A stretch of DNA of 64,000 nt, taken from an uncultured Arachnia sp. (GTDB lineage Bacteria; Actinomycetota; Actinomycetes; Propionibacteriales; Propionibacteriaceae). The position numbers were made by a program, and so were the translations under genes. The notes beneath the pieces were generated by a model, which was not told where the DNA came from, ran no database searches, and was given only the letters and a program-made list of their open reading frames with translations. The stretch lies in assembly GCA_947493995.1 (NCBI GenBank), contig CANLTJ010000009.1, positions 28,461 to 92,460 on the forward strand, read 5' to 3'. This document shows, one piece after another, positions 26,929 to 34,580 of the stretch. Position 1 is the first letter of the stretch; each line of letters opens with the position of its first letter.

Positions 26929-28164
26929 ATGGCAACCGCACCTTTTGACAGCACCATTCCATTCCTGAAGGAGGGCTACCCCTTCATCTCCAATCGCTGT
27001 GACACGCTCGGCCAGGACGTGTTCGCAAGCCGCCTGGCACTGGTCGTTCCGGTCACCTTCATGCGGGGCGCCGAGGCCGCCGAGAAGTTCTACGGCGAAG
27101 GTCGCTTCACTCGTGACAAGGCAATGCCTTCCACGATTCAGCACTTGCTGCAGGACAAGGGCTCCGTCCAAGCACTCGACGGTGAAGCTCACAGGGTGCG
27201 CAAGCACGCCTTCATGTCGCTCATGTCTCCGGAAGCCATGAACAAGCTGGGTGACATTTTCGAGGAGGAGTGGCAACGGGTTGAGGACCGGTGGCTCAGC
27301 CGCGGGCAGGTCAAGCTGCACGACATGGTGCGGGAGATTCTGACAAGGGCAGCCTGCCGTTGGGCAGAGGTGCCGCTGCCGGAGAAGGATGTGGCGCGGA
27401 TCACCCACGAGCTGTCCCTGATGATCGATCAGGTGGCCCGTTTCGGGCCTCTGAACTGGTACGCCCAGCTGCGTCGGCGCGGCACCGAGAGCTGGGTGGC
27501 TGGCATCGTCCAGCAGGTGCGCAACGGTGAGCTGCGGCCCAGTGAGGGCTCGACGCTGGAGGTGTTCGCTCACCACCGTGACGTCGATGGTGAACTCATC
27601 TCTCCGGAGATCGCTGCCGTGGAGATCATCAACATCCTTCGACCATTGCTGGCAGTGTCACGCTTCATCGTCTTCGCCGCCGTCGCCCTGCACGAGCATC
27701 CCCAGTGGCGCGACACCTTCGCCTCCGGGGATCTTGAGGACGTGGAACCATTCGTTCAGGAAGTTCGCCGGTTCTATCCGTTCTTCCCAGCGGTTCCCGG
27801 ACGCGTGACGGATCAGTTCCGTTGGAACAACCACCAGTTCGGCAGGGGTGACATGGTGATCCTCGACCTCTACGGCACCTGCCACGACGCACGGCTCTTC
27901 AAGAATCCTGAAAGTTTCCAGCCCGAGCGCTTCCGCGGCTGGAGCTGGGATGAGGACCCCTACAGCCTGATCGCTCAGGGCGCTGGCAAGCACGATACCA
28001 GCCACCGATGCCCCGGGGAGTGGACTACCGTCGAGCTGCTGAAGCGTGCCGTGGTGATCCTCTCAAAAGCTCAATACGACGTACCCACCCAGGATCTCAC
28101 GGTGCCATTGAGCCGCTTCCCGTCCCTTCCCCGGAGTGGATTTGTGATTTCGCGCCCACGCTGA
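26929..28164 (+). CDS. CYP152-type cytochrome P450 (fatty-acid peroxygenase family)
   Basis: A 411-residue P450. The heme thiolate is Cys361 in H-R-C-P-G-E-W, and the Q-G-A-G-K-H-D-T-S-H-R-C context matches CYP152 (P450-BSbeta, OleT). The fatty-acid carboxylate-binding Arg-Pro pair of CYP152 is present (R238-P239 in I-L-R-P-L-L-A-V-S). Position 81, equivalent to residue 85 of the family, is Gln as in the hydroxylating BSbeta enzyme, not the His of the alkene-forming OleT. H2O2-driven alpha- or beta-hydroxylation of fatty acids is therefore the likelier reaction; this is an inference. I use the ATG at 26929, because AGAGGGA lies five bases upstream and the L-K-E-G-Y start fits the family. It sits just after fabF. 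Confidence 0.88.
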   Translation: MATAPFDSTIPFLKEGYPFISNRCDTLGQDVFASRLALVVPVTFMRGAEAAEKFYGEGRFTRDKAMPSTIQHLLQDKGSVQALDGEAHRVRKHAFMSLMSPEAMNKLGDIFEEEWQRVEDRWLSRGQVKLHDMVREILTRAACRWAEVPLPEKDVARITHELSLMIDQVARFGPLNWYAQLRRRGTESWVAGIVQQVRNGELRPSEGSTLEVFAHHRDVDGELISPEIAAVEIINILRPLLAVSRFIVFAAVALHEHPQWRDTFASGDLEDVEPFVQEVRRFYPFFPAVPGRVTDQFRWNNHQFGRGDMVILDLYGTCHDARLFKNPESFQPERFRGWSWDEDPYSLIAQGAGKHDTSHRCPGEWTTVELLKRAVVILSKAQYDVPTQDLTVPLSRFPSLPRSGFVISRPR

Positions 28165-28330
28165 CTGCAACGGTCACAACACGTTCGGGGCCTTCGAACA
28201 GGCAGGGCTTCCCGGACGCAGGTCGAAATGCGCGGTCGTACGCCGCTCCTGTCGCCCGCTTCGGTGGAGGCCGCCACCGATGGGGGCCTCTGCTGGTAAT
28301 GGCGCTGAATGTCTGAGATTCCCGGCCGTG

Positions 28331-28855
28331 TCACACCACCTGATGGAGCCAACGGATCGGCGCGTCTTCGCTTGCATAGCGGAACGTGTCCAACTCCTCG
28401 TCCCACGGCGTTCCGAGCAACGACTCCAGTGCCGATCGCAGTGTTTCGCCGCTCAGGCCGTGTTGGGACAGGACGTTGTTGATGCGGTCCTCGGAAACGA
28501 GAATGTCCCCGTGCACTCCCACTGTGGCGGCGAAGGCACCAAGAGTGGGGGTGAAGCAGAAGCGTTGACCGTCGGATCCGGGTGAGGCCTCTTCTGTGAC
28601 CTCGAAGCGGACGCGCTGGAAGCCAGCGAGTTTGCTGGCAAGGGCCGCGCCCATGCCCGCCTCACCGCTCCACGGGAACTCAGCCCGACGGCTGTGCGGT
28701 TCCGCGGGCTGATCCGTCCAATCGAGGTGCAGTGCGTCACCGAGCACACTGCCAGCTGCCCACTCCAGATGAGGGCACAGCGCCGCGGGCGCCGAGTGGA
28801 TGAACAGCATACCCCGCGCCATGGGCTGACTCACAGCAGCCATGCGTGCAGTCAT
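28331..28855 (-). CDS. DUF3145 family protein
   Basis: A 174-residue protein of the actinobacterial DUF3145 family, function unknown. It is recognised by M-L-F-I-H-S-A-P-A-A-L-C-P-H-L-E-W near the start, then L-D-W-T-x-Q-P-A-x-P, W-S-G-E-A-G, R-F-E-V-T-E-E-x-S-P-G-x-D-G-x-R, D-I-L-V-S-E-D-R, L-G-T-x-W-D-E-E-L-x-x-F-R-Y and the terminal R-W-L-H-Q-V-V. The frame is open to 29020, but AGGAGG lies nine bases before the ATG at 28855, where family similarity begins. It lies opposite the fab operon. I recall this family next to fab genes in Streptomyces, which hints at a lipid-related role. Confidence 0.9.
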   Translation of the reverse strand: MTARMAAVSQPMARGMLFIHSAPAALCPHLEWAAGSVLGDALHLDWTDQPAEPHSRRAEFPWSGEAGMGAALASKLAGFQRVRFEVTEEASPGSDGQRFCFTPTLGAFAATVGVHGDILVSEDRINNVLSQHGLSGETLRSALESLLGTPWDEELDTFRYASEDAPIRWLHQVV

Positions 28856-29002
28856 TTTTCTTGTCCTCCTGGTCCAGGCCGGATTGCCTTCCCCTGCGAT
28901 GCGACCGCGAACCAGTTGCCCCAATCTTGCCCCACGACGAGGGCATCCCACAACAGACGGGAGGAAAAAGTGCTGCGCCTGCGGAACAGGCGTCGGATTC
29001 AT

Positions 29003-29079
29003 CGACCCGTCTCGCCCCATTCACCGTCCACCAAGCCATATGTTTCCTCGGTGACGAGCGAGTGCCGCGTGTCCGGTCG
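29003..29079 (+). repeat. 77-bp palindromic repeat, solo copy A
   Basis: It matches three copies downstream of the S9 peptidase gene (31086, 31225, 31376). It starts CGACCCGTCTCGCCCC and ends GCCGCGTGTCCGGTCG; the two ends are imperfect inverted repeats. This copy lies in the 307-bp gap between the divergent DUF3145 and S9 peptidase genes. The rest of that gap holds only the promoter at 29128. Confidence 0.85.
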
Positions 29080-29127
29080 CGATGTGGAGATACTTCAGCG
29101 TTGAAGGGTCGAAACCCGCGTCGGAGT

Positions 29128-29157
29128 TTGCGCGGTGCAGGGACCAGTCGTATACAT
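29128..29157 (+). promoter_or_regulatory. Leaderless promoter of the S9 peptidase gene
   Basis: TTGCGC (29128-29133), a 17-bp spacer and TATACAT (29151-29157). The ATG at 29163 lies six bases past the -10 hexamer, exactly where transcription should begin, and no Shine-Dalgarno site precedes it. This supports a leaderless mRNA and decides the start codon. Confidence 0.6.
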
Positions 29158-29162
29158 GGCCC

Positions 29163-31007
29163 ATGAGAACTCCCCTGTCCATCGAAGCTGCCCTCGCCGG
29201 CGCCGACGCCATCTCCCAGGTTCGTACTTCCGCTGCGGGCGTGCACTGGCTGGCGAGCATTGCCGACCAGAACGGCCGGGTCACCATCTGTCGTCACGAC
29301 GGTTTGGAGACGGTGGAGCTCACGCCCGAGGCGAACGTTCGCTCCCGCGTGATGGAGTACGGCGGTGGCGCCTACGACGTGGCGGACGACCTCGTGACCT
29401 ATTGCGACGACGTCACACGTCGCGTCGTCCTCCTGGAGAACGGCAGCCACCGCCCGCTCACAGCCGCCCAGGAACGCTTCCGCTGGGGCGATCTGCATCT
29501 GGTGCCCGAACGACGACTGCTGCTCGCCGTCCGCGAGGATCACGCTGCCAGCCCGGAGGCTCGCACCGAGATCGTGGCGCTGCATCTCGACGGTGACAAT
29601 TCCGACGGGGGACGCGTGCTCCTGACGGGCGCCGACTTCTACGCAGGTCCCCGCGTCCACGACGACCAGGTCGCCTGGTTCGAGTGGCAGCATCCCCACA
29701 TGTCCTGGGACAGCTCAGCTGTCATGGTCTGCTCGCTCGACGATCCCTCCGACGCGAGACGGGTCGCGGGCGGAACAGACGTCAGTGCCCAACACCCGAT
29801 GTGGAGTGTCGATGGGGCGCTGGCGTGGGCATCGGACGAGACCGGATTCTGGAACTGGTACCTCCGTGACGAAGTCGGCACGACGTCGTGGAACGTCGAC
29901 CACGACTGTGACATCCCCACATGGGTCCTGAACACGGCTCCCGCCGCCATGGTGGGCAGTGATCTCCTTGCGACGATTGAGATTGTGAATGGCACGGGGG
30001 TGCTGGCGCTGTGGCGTCCGGGTACAGGAGAAGTGACGCATCCCCTACCGGGGACCGCGTTCATTGAATCCATCGCGGCTCAGGGCGACGACATTCTCGT
30101 CATTGCAACCTGGCCCACCCGCCCCGCCACGTTGGTCCGGATCACACCGTCCGGTGAGGTGACGGCGATCGTCGACAGCGACTCCATCAACGGCGCGCTC
30201 GCCCCAACATCGCGCTGGACGGACGGGCCAGCCGGTCCGGTCCAGTCCTGGTTCCACACGCATCCCGATTCGGATACTCCCCCACTTCTGGTCATGACGC
30301 ATGGCGGCCCGACGTCGGCACATGATTCCGCCTACGACCAGCAGATCCATTTCTGGGTGTCCCGCGGCTTCGCGGTACTCGACGTCAACTACTCGGGCTC
30401 CACCGGCTTCGGCCGCGCCTACCGCGACCGGCTGAAGGGGCAGTGGGGCATCCTCGACGTCGCCGACGTCGTCGCAGCCGTGAGGGACATCACCGACGCT
30501 GGCCTCGCAGATCCGGAGCGCGTCGCCATCACCGGCGGCAGTGCGGGTGGCTACACCACGTTGCAGGCGCTCGTCACCACCGATGTCTTTGCCGCCGGCA
30601 TCTCCTCCTACGGCATCGGCGACCTGCGGGCGCTGGTCGCGGACACTCACAAAGCTGAGTCACGCTACCCCGACAGCCTCATCGGGCCGTGGCCTGAAGC
30701 CAGACAGACGTATCTGGACCGCTCGCCCGTGACACAGCTGGAGAATCTGACAACGCCCATGCTCATCCTTCAGGGCCTGGAGGACAAGGTGGTGCCGCCA
30801 AACCAGGCCTCCGACCTGGCCGACGCCGTGCGCGCCGCCGGCAAACCCGTCGCCTTGATCACTTTCGATGGCGAGGGGCACGGCTTCCGAGGAATGGCAG
30901 CACGACGCGAGGCCCTGGAATCGAAGCTGTCCTTCCTGCAGCAGGTGTTCGGGATGGAGCACAGTGCCGACGTTCCGAAACTCGCCATCGAGAACCTGCA
31001 GAGTTGA
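29163..31007 (+). CDS. S9 family prolyl oligopeptidase-like peptidase
   Basis: A 614-residue serine peptidase of the S9 (acylaminoacyl/dipeptidyl peptidase-like) family. The N-terminal two thirds form a beta-propeller that gates access. The C-terminal alpha/beta hydrolase carries the nucleophile in I-T-G-G-S-A-G-G-Y-T-T, the acid in G-L-E-D-K-V-V-P-P and the histidine in G-E-G-H-G-F. The motif D-V-N-Y-S-G-S-T-G-F-G-R-A-Y precedes the active site, as usual. No signal peptide is seen, so it is probably cytoplasmic and processes short peptides. The frame extends upstream to 29082, but the promoter placement favours 29163. It is flanked on both sides by the palindromic repeat family. Confidence 0.92.
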   Translation: MRTPLSIEAALAGADAISQVRTSAAGVHWLASIADQNGRVTICRHDGLETVELTPEANVRSRVMEYGGGAYDVADDLVTYCDDVTRRVVLLENGSHRPLTAAQERFRWGDLHLVPERRLLLAVREDHAASPEARTEIVALHLDGDNSDGGRVLLTGADFYAGPRVHDDQVAWFEWQHPHMSWDSSAVMVCSLDDPSDARRVAGGTDVSAQHPMWSVDGALAWASDETGFWNWYLRDEVGTTSWNVDHDCDIPTWVLNTAPAAMVGSDLLATIEIVNGTGVLALWRPGTGEVTHPLPGTAFIESIAAQGDDILVIATWPTRPATLVRITPSGEVTAIVDSDSINGALAPTSRWTDGPAGPVQSWFHTHPDSDTPPLLVMTHGGPTSAHDSAYDQQIHFWVSRGFAVLDVNYSGSTGFGRAYRDRLKGQWGILDVADVVAAVRDITDAGLADPERVAITGGSAGGYTTLQALVTTDVFAAGISSYGIGDLRALVADTHKAESRYPDSLIGPWPEARQTYLDRSPVTQLENLTTPMLILQGLEDKVVPPNQASDLADAVRAAGKPVALITFDGEGHGFRGMAARREALESKLSFLQQVFGMEHSADVPKLAIENLQS

Positions 31008-31045
31008 CGTTCCGCGAAGCCCTGCCGTCGGCGCCATCCCTCGCC

Positions 31046-31063
31046 GACCGGACACGCGGCACT
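31046..31063 (-). repeat. Truncated inverted end of the 77-bp repeat
   Basis: GACCGGACACGCGGCACT is the exact reverse complement of the last 18 bases of copy B, which ends at 31161. With copy B it forms an 18-bp inverted repeat spanning 31046-31161. It looks like a partial copy in the opposite orientation, just after the S9 peptidase stop codon. Confidence 0.75.
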
Positions 31064-31085
31064 GAGTGGCCACCACGTCGTGCAA

Positions 31086-31161
31086 CGACCCGACTCGCCG
31101 CATTCACTGTCCACCGAGCCGTATATTTCCTCGATGGCGAGCGAGTGCCGCGTGTCCGGTC
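31086..31161 (+). repeat. 77-bp palindromic repeat, copy B
   Basis: First of three tandem copies in the 557-bp gene-free stretch 31008-31564 (start-to-start spacing 139 and 151 bp). On the minus strand the ends CGACCGGACACGCGGC and GCGGCGAGTCGGGTCG pair at 13 of 16 positions. An inner stem (CATCGAG with CTCGGTG) closes a loop of about ten bases. Confidence 0.85.
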
Positions 31162-31224
31162 AGCACGTCGGGAATCAGGACATGGGCGGACGCGTCGGAC
31201 CGACTTGCCACCGCGTCGACGAAG

Positions 31225-31301
31225 CGACCCGACTCGCCGCAACCACTGCCCACCAAGCCGTATATCGCCTCGGTCACCAGTGACTGCCGCGTGTCCGGTC
31301 G
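31225..31301 (+). repeat. 77-bp palindromic repeat, copy C
   Basis: Second tandem copy. It has the same conserved ends and the same GCCGTATAT core as the others. Its inner stem differs by changes that mostly keep pairing through G-T wobbles. The sequence after it (GGTAGCGGCCTGGGAAAGCG onward) also resembles the sequence after copy D, so the tandem unit is about 150 bp. Confidence 0.85.
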
Positions 31302-31375
31302 GGTAGCGGCCTGGGAAAGCGGAGCCCGGGACGCAGGTGGACGACCGACGCCGGCCCACCACCGCGTCGTCGAAG

Positions 31376-31451
31376 CGGCCCGACTCGCCGCAACCACTGG
31401 CCACCGAGCCGTATATCGCCTCGGCGACGAGTGAGTGCCGCGTGTCCGGTC
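31376..31451 (+). repeat. 77-bp palindromic repeat, copy D
   Basis: Third tandem copy, beginning CGGCCCGACTCGCCGC and ending GCCGCGTGTCCGGTCA. The remaining bases to 31564 contain part of the tandem unit's spacer (GGTAGCTGCCCGGGAAGCAG onward) and then the end of the VWA gene. I see no coding sequence in the array. Confidence 0.85.
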
Positions 31452-31564
31452 AGGTAGCTGCCCGGGAAGCAGAGTCCGGGACACAGGTGGACGATCCACA
31501 GGCCGGAGCGCCGTCGACGACGACGCGAGAGCGCTTTACTCGTAGCCAACGGGAGCAGCGTCGA

Positions 31565-32521
31565 TCAGGGCCAGCGGGCACCCAGCGAGATGACCCCGAG
31601 CGCTGCCAGCACGGCAAAGATCAAAGCGAGTCCCGCGTACCTGTCCGTGACCTCGGCGGGGACTCTCTCGTATCCGATGTCCGAACGGATGGCCCGGTAG
31701 ATCTCGCTCAACTCCGAGGCGCTCTCGGCAGAGAACTTCGTGCCTCCGGAACGCGCGGCAATCTCGGACAGCTCGTAGTGATCGACGGCGACGCGCTGCC
31801 GCTCACCGTTGGACTCCACGTAGCCGTTCTGCGTGCCGTAGGCGATCGTGTAGATGGGCACACCCATCTCTTGGGCCACGTCGGCAGCCCCCGCGGAGGA
31901 TCGGCCGATGTTCGTGGCACCGTCAGCGAGCAGCACGACGGCCGCGGGAGCGACGGCGTCGGGATCGTTCGGGTCCGGCGGCACAAGTTTCAGCGCGTCC
32001 AGACTGGTGTAGATCCCCTCACCGGTCGCGGTCGACGGCGCAAGCTCCAGCGCGTCCAGCGCCCGCACCACGGCACCCCGGTCCACGGTGGGTGGCACGG
32101 CCACATTGGCGGTCCCGGCGAAGGTGACGAGCGCCACATTGAAGCGCTCCGGCAACGACTGCACGAACTGCTGGGCAGAGTCCTTCGCGGCCTCCAACCG
32201 GTTGGGTTCGATGTCCTCGGCCTCCATGGACCAAGACACGTCGATGGCGACGATGACGGACGCGCGATCCCGCGGCTGCCGCGTGAAGTCCGTGGGCATG
32301 GCCCACGCGATGATCAGCGATGCCAGGCTCATGAGCGCAAGCAACACCGCCCCGTGACGCTTCCACGCTGCATCCTTCGGGATGATCAGCCGCAGCCGCG
32401 TGGACAGGGTGGAGCGCACCTGCCTGCCGGCCAACAACAGGTAGAGGGCGGCGATGAGGGGGATGATTGCCAGTGCCCACAGTCGTTCAGGGCGCATGAA
32501 CTCCAGGACCAGCGGGCTCAT
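31565..32521 (-). CDS. VWA-domain membrane protein (second, BatA/BatB-like)
   Basis: A 318-residue protein with two N-terminal membrane segments (about 15-32 and 57-75), an external von Willebrand A domain (about 85-280) and a C-terminal membrane segment (about 292-312). The metal-binding MIDAS motif D-x-S-x-S is D-V-S-W-S, with the further Asp in V-V-L-L-A-D-G-A-T. The ATG at 32521 overlaps the stop of the preceding VWA gene by four bases. The two VWA proteins are clearly paralogous. They are the distal genes of a MoxR-DUF58-VWA-VWA operon; such sets are thought to assemble or activate metal-dependent or envelope complexes, but the client here is unknown. Confidence 0.9.
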   Translation of the reverse strand: MSPLVLEFMRPERLWALAIIPLIAALYLLLAGRQVRSTLSTRLRLIIPKDAAWKRHGAVLLALMSLASLIIAWAMPTDFTRQPRDRASVIVAIDVSWSMEAEDIEPNRLEAAKDSAQQFVQSLPERFNVALVTFAGTANVAVPPTVDRGAVVRALDALELAPSTATGEGIYTSLDALKLVPPDPNDPDAVAPAAVVLLADGATNIGRSSAGAADVAQEMGVPIYTIAYGTQNGYVESNGERQRVAVDHYELSEIAARSGGTKFSAESASELSEIYRAIRSDIGYERVPAEVTDRYAGLALIFAVLAALGVISLGARWP

Positions 32522-33489
32522 CGTGGCCACCTCGCAGCCATCATGACGGCGCCGAGCGCGGCGACGATGGCGAAGCCGAGCGCACCGAATGCGTACTGGG
32601 CGGTGATGGGTTTGCGAACTTCCTCGTACCCGACGGACGTGCCGATGTCCTCATAGGCGTCCGCCAGAGAATCGACGGAGTCCGCGTTCACCGCGCGACC
32701 ATCGGTCGCCTCCGCGATCTCCTGCATGGTCTCCACATCGGGCGGGACCGTCTCCCGCTCCCCGTCCACGTCGACGTACCCGTTCTGGGTTCCGAACGCG
32801 ATCGTGTAGAGGGGGATGTCGGCCTGTTCGGCCATCCGGACGGCGGCGCCCGGGCCCGAACCCACCGTGTTGGCGCCGTCGGACAGCATGACCACCATCG
32901 CGGGCGCCGGTTCCTCGTCCTCCCCGACGGGGGCCTGGTCCACCGCCCTGAGCGCCAGGGTGAGCGTATCCCCGATGGCCGTACCGTCGCTCAGTTCCAG
33001 GGCCATCAACGCCCGCAGCAGTGCTCCGCGATCCGTCGAAGGGGGGAACTTGATCGACGGCTGACCATTCAGCGCCACCAATGCCACGTTGTAGGTGTCG
33101 GGCAGCCCCTCGATGAAGTTCTGCGCGGCCTGCTTGGCGGCGGTGAGCCGGTCCGGCTGGACATCCTCGGCCTCCATGGACAGCGACGTGTCCACCACCA
33201 TGACCACGGTCGCCCGTTCGCGGGGTACCTGTTCCGTCCCCAGGGGTTGGGCCCAGGCGAGAGCCAGTGCCACGAGTGAGCACATTGACATGGCCACCGC
33301 GAGATGCCGCGTCCAACGGCGCTGGGTTCCCATGACGGCCCCGAGGACACCGGTGTTGGTGAAACGCAGCGACGTGCGCTTGCGGAGCCGCATCAGCAAC
33401 AGATAGGTGACGATGAGTACGGGCAGCACGGTCAGCACCCACAACCGCCCCGGCGTCCTGAACTCGGGCACCGCAAGGAGCTCAATCAT
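32518..33489 (-). CDS. VWA-domain membrane protein (first, BatA-like)
   Basis: A 323-residue paralogue of the next gene: two N-terminal membrane segments, an external VWA domain with the MIDAS motif D-T-S-L-S (in V-V-M-V-V-D-T-S-L-S-M-E-A-E-D), V-V-M-L-S-D-G-A-N, and a C-terminal membrane helix. The extension after the MIDAS (E-A-E-D-V-Q-P-D-R-L) is the BatA-type signature. It overlaps the DUF58 gene by four bases upstream and the second VWA gene by four bases downstream. The two proteins probably act as a pair at the membrane with the MoxR ATPase. Confidence 0.9.
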   Translation of the reverse strand: MIELLAVPEFRTPGRLWVLTVLPVLIVTYLLLMRLRKRTSLRFTNTGVLGAVMGTQRRWTRHLAVAMSMCSLVALALAWAQPLGTEQVPRERATVVMVVDTSLSMEAEDVQPDRLTAAKQAAQNFIEGLPDTYNVALVALNGQPSIKFPPSTDRGALLRALMALELSDGTAIGDTLTLALRAVDQAPVGEDEEPAPAMVVMLSDGANTVGSGPGAAVRMAEQADIPLYTIAFGTQNGYVDVDGERETVPPDVETMQEIAEATDGRAVNADSVDSLADAYEDIGTSVGYEEVRKPITAQYAFGALGFAIVAALGAVMMAARWPR

Positions 33490-34568
33490 TTGCTGACCCC
33501 TTGGGGTGGCTGGTGGAGCATTCCGGCGACACGACGATAATTCAGCACGAAGCGCGCAATGTCAGCCACCCAGTCCCGATCGGTGCGGAGCTGGATGTGT
33601 CCGGCACCAGCGCGTCGCAGCGCGACCTTGATGCGCTCGCGCTGAGCACGGGAGGCGGCGTCCATACGTCGTCGGGCATTGACATCGGAGGTGTTGATGT
33701 AGCGCATGAAGGAGGTCTCGGGGTCGCGGATCAGCATCTCCCCCACATCCGGGAACTCCAGCTCGTGCCGGTCCACCACCTCGATGCACAGCACCTGGTT
33801 CCGGACGGCGAGGCGACGCAGTGAGCGTTCCCACGGCGGCGGCACTGAAGGGTCCAGCTCATGGTCTCCGGCGGTGAGAAAATCGGACACCACTACGCGC
33901 ATCCCTCGCCGTCGGTAGGAGCGGCTCAACTGCTCGATTCCCTCGGGCAGCTCCATCGTTCCGGGTGCGTTGTCCTCGACGATCGGCTCGGTGAGCATCC
34001 GTCGCAGCAAGCCGTACAGCGCAGTCCGGCCGGACCTGGCAGGCAGCCTGGTGACCTTGTCAGGGCGCATGAGTATGCCCCCGAACCGATCCCCCATCCG
34101 CTGGCTCAGGAAACCGATGGTGGCGATGGCGGCGATCCCGAGGTCACGCTTGGTGATGCCCTCGGTCCCCCAGTTCATCGACGGCGTGACGTCGAGCAGC
34201 GCCCACACCTCGAGCTCGCGGTCCGACATCGTGTCGCGCACGTGGGGGACGGTGGTGCGGGCCGTGACGGCCCAGTCCATCTTCCTCACGTCGTCCTGGC
34301 CGGGCTCGTAGACACGGGCATCGTTGGTGTCGGATCCGGCGCCGGGCAGCAGACCCAGATGATCGCCGTGGAGGAACCCCTCAAGGCGACGCACGATGGT
34401 CAGCTCCAGCCTGCGCAGAGCAGCTTCGGGCGCCAGTTTTCCCAGCGGAACAGACGGCCCCGTCGGCGCGCGCAGCACCGACGTGGCGGCGCCGGGATCC
34501 TTGTCGCCCATCGCACCGACGGGGACCTGTCCCGGGGGCGGCGCGAAGGCCATTGCGTCAGAAGCCAA
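33486..34568 (-). CDS. DUF58 domain protein
   Basis: A 360-residue soluble protein of the DUF58 family that accompanies MoxR ATPases. The family core D-x-R-x-Y-x-P-G-x-D is visible as D-A-R-V-Y-E-P-G-Q-D-D-V-R-K-M-D-W, followed by a VWA-like fold with the degenerate MIDAS L-L-D-V-T-P-S-M. The N-terminal 40 residues are Pro/Gly-rich and poorly conserved, so the start could be later than 34568. It lies 12 bp after moxR and overlaps the first VWA gene. DUF58 proteins are taken as adaptors between MoxR and its substrate; no activity is known. Confidence 0.88.
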   Translation of the reverse strand: MASDAMAFAPPPGQVPVGAMGDKDPGAATSVLRAPTGPSVPLGKLAPEAALRRLELTIVRRLEGFLHGDHLGLLPGAGSDTNDARVYEPGQDDVRKMDWAVTARTTVPHVRDTMSDRELEVWALLDVTPSMNWGTEGITKRDLGIAAIATIGFLSQRMGDRFGGILMRPDKVTRLPARSGRTALYGLLRRMLTEPIVEDNAPGTMELPEGIEQLSRSYRRRGMRVVVSDFLTAGDHELDPSVPPPWERSLRRLAVRNQVLCIEVVDRHELEFPDVGEMLIRDPETSFMRYINTSDVNARRRMDAASRAQRERIKVALRRAGAGHIQLRTDRDWVADIARFVLNYRRVAGMLHQPPQGVSK

Positions 34569-34580
34569 GAAAGCGCCTCC

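Noticed and set aside
31046..31451. CRISPR array
   Set aside because: Only three tandem copies, repeats of 77 bp are too long, spacers resemble one another, and there are no cas genes.
31008..31564. Reverse-strand reading frames through the repeat array as a repeat-containing protein
   Set aside because: All three reverse frames stay open because of base composition. Differences between copies are not concentrated at third codon positions in any frame, and they fit hairpin conservation better.
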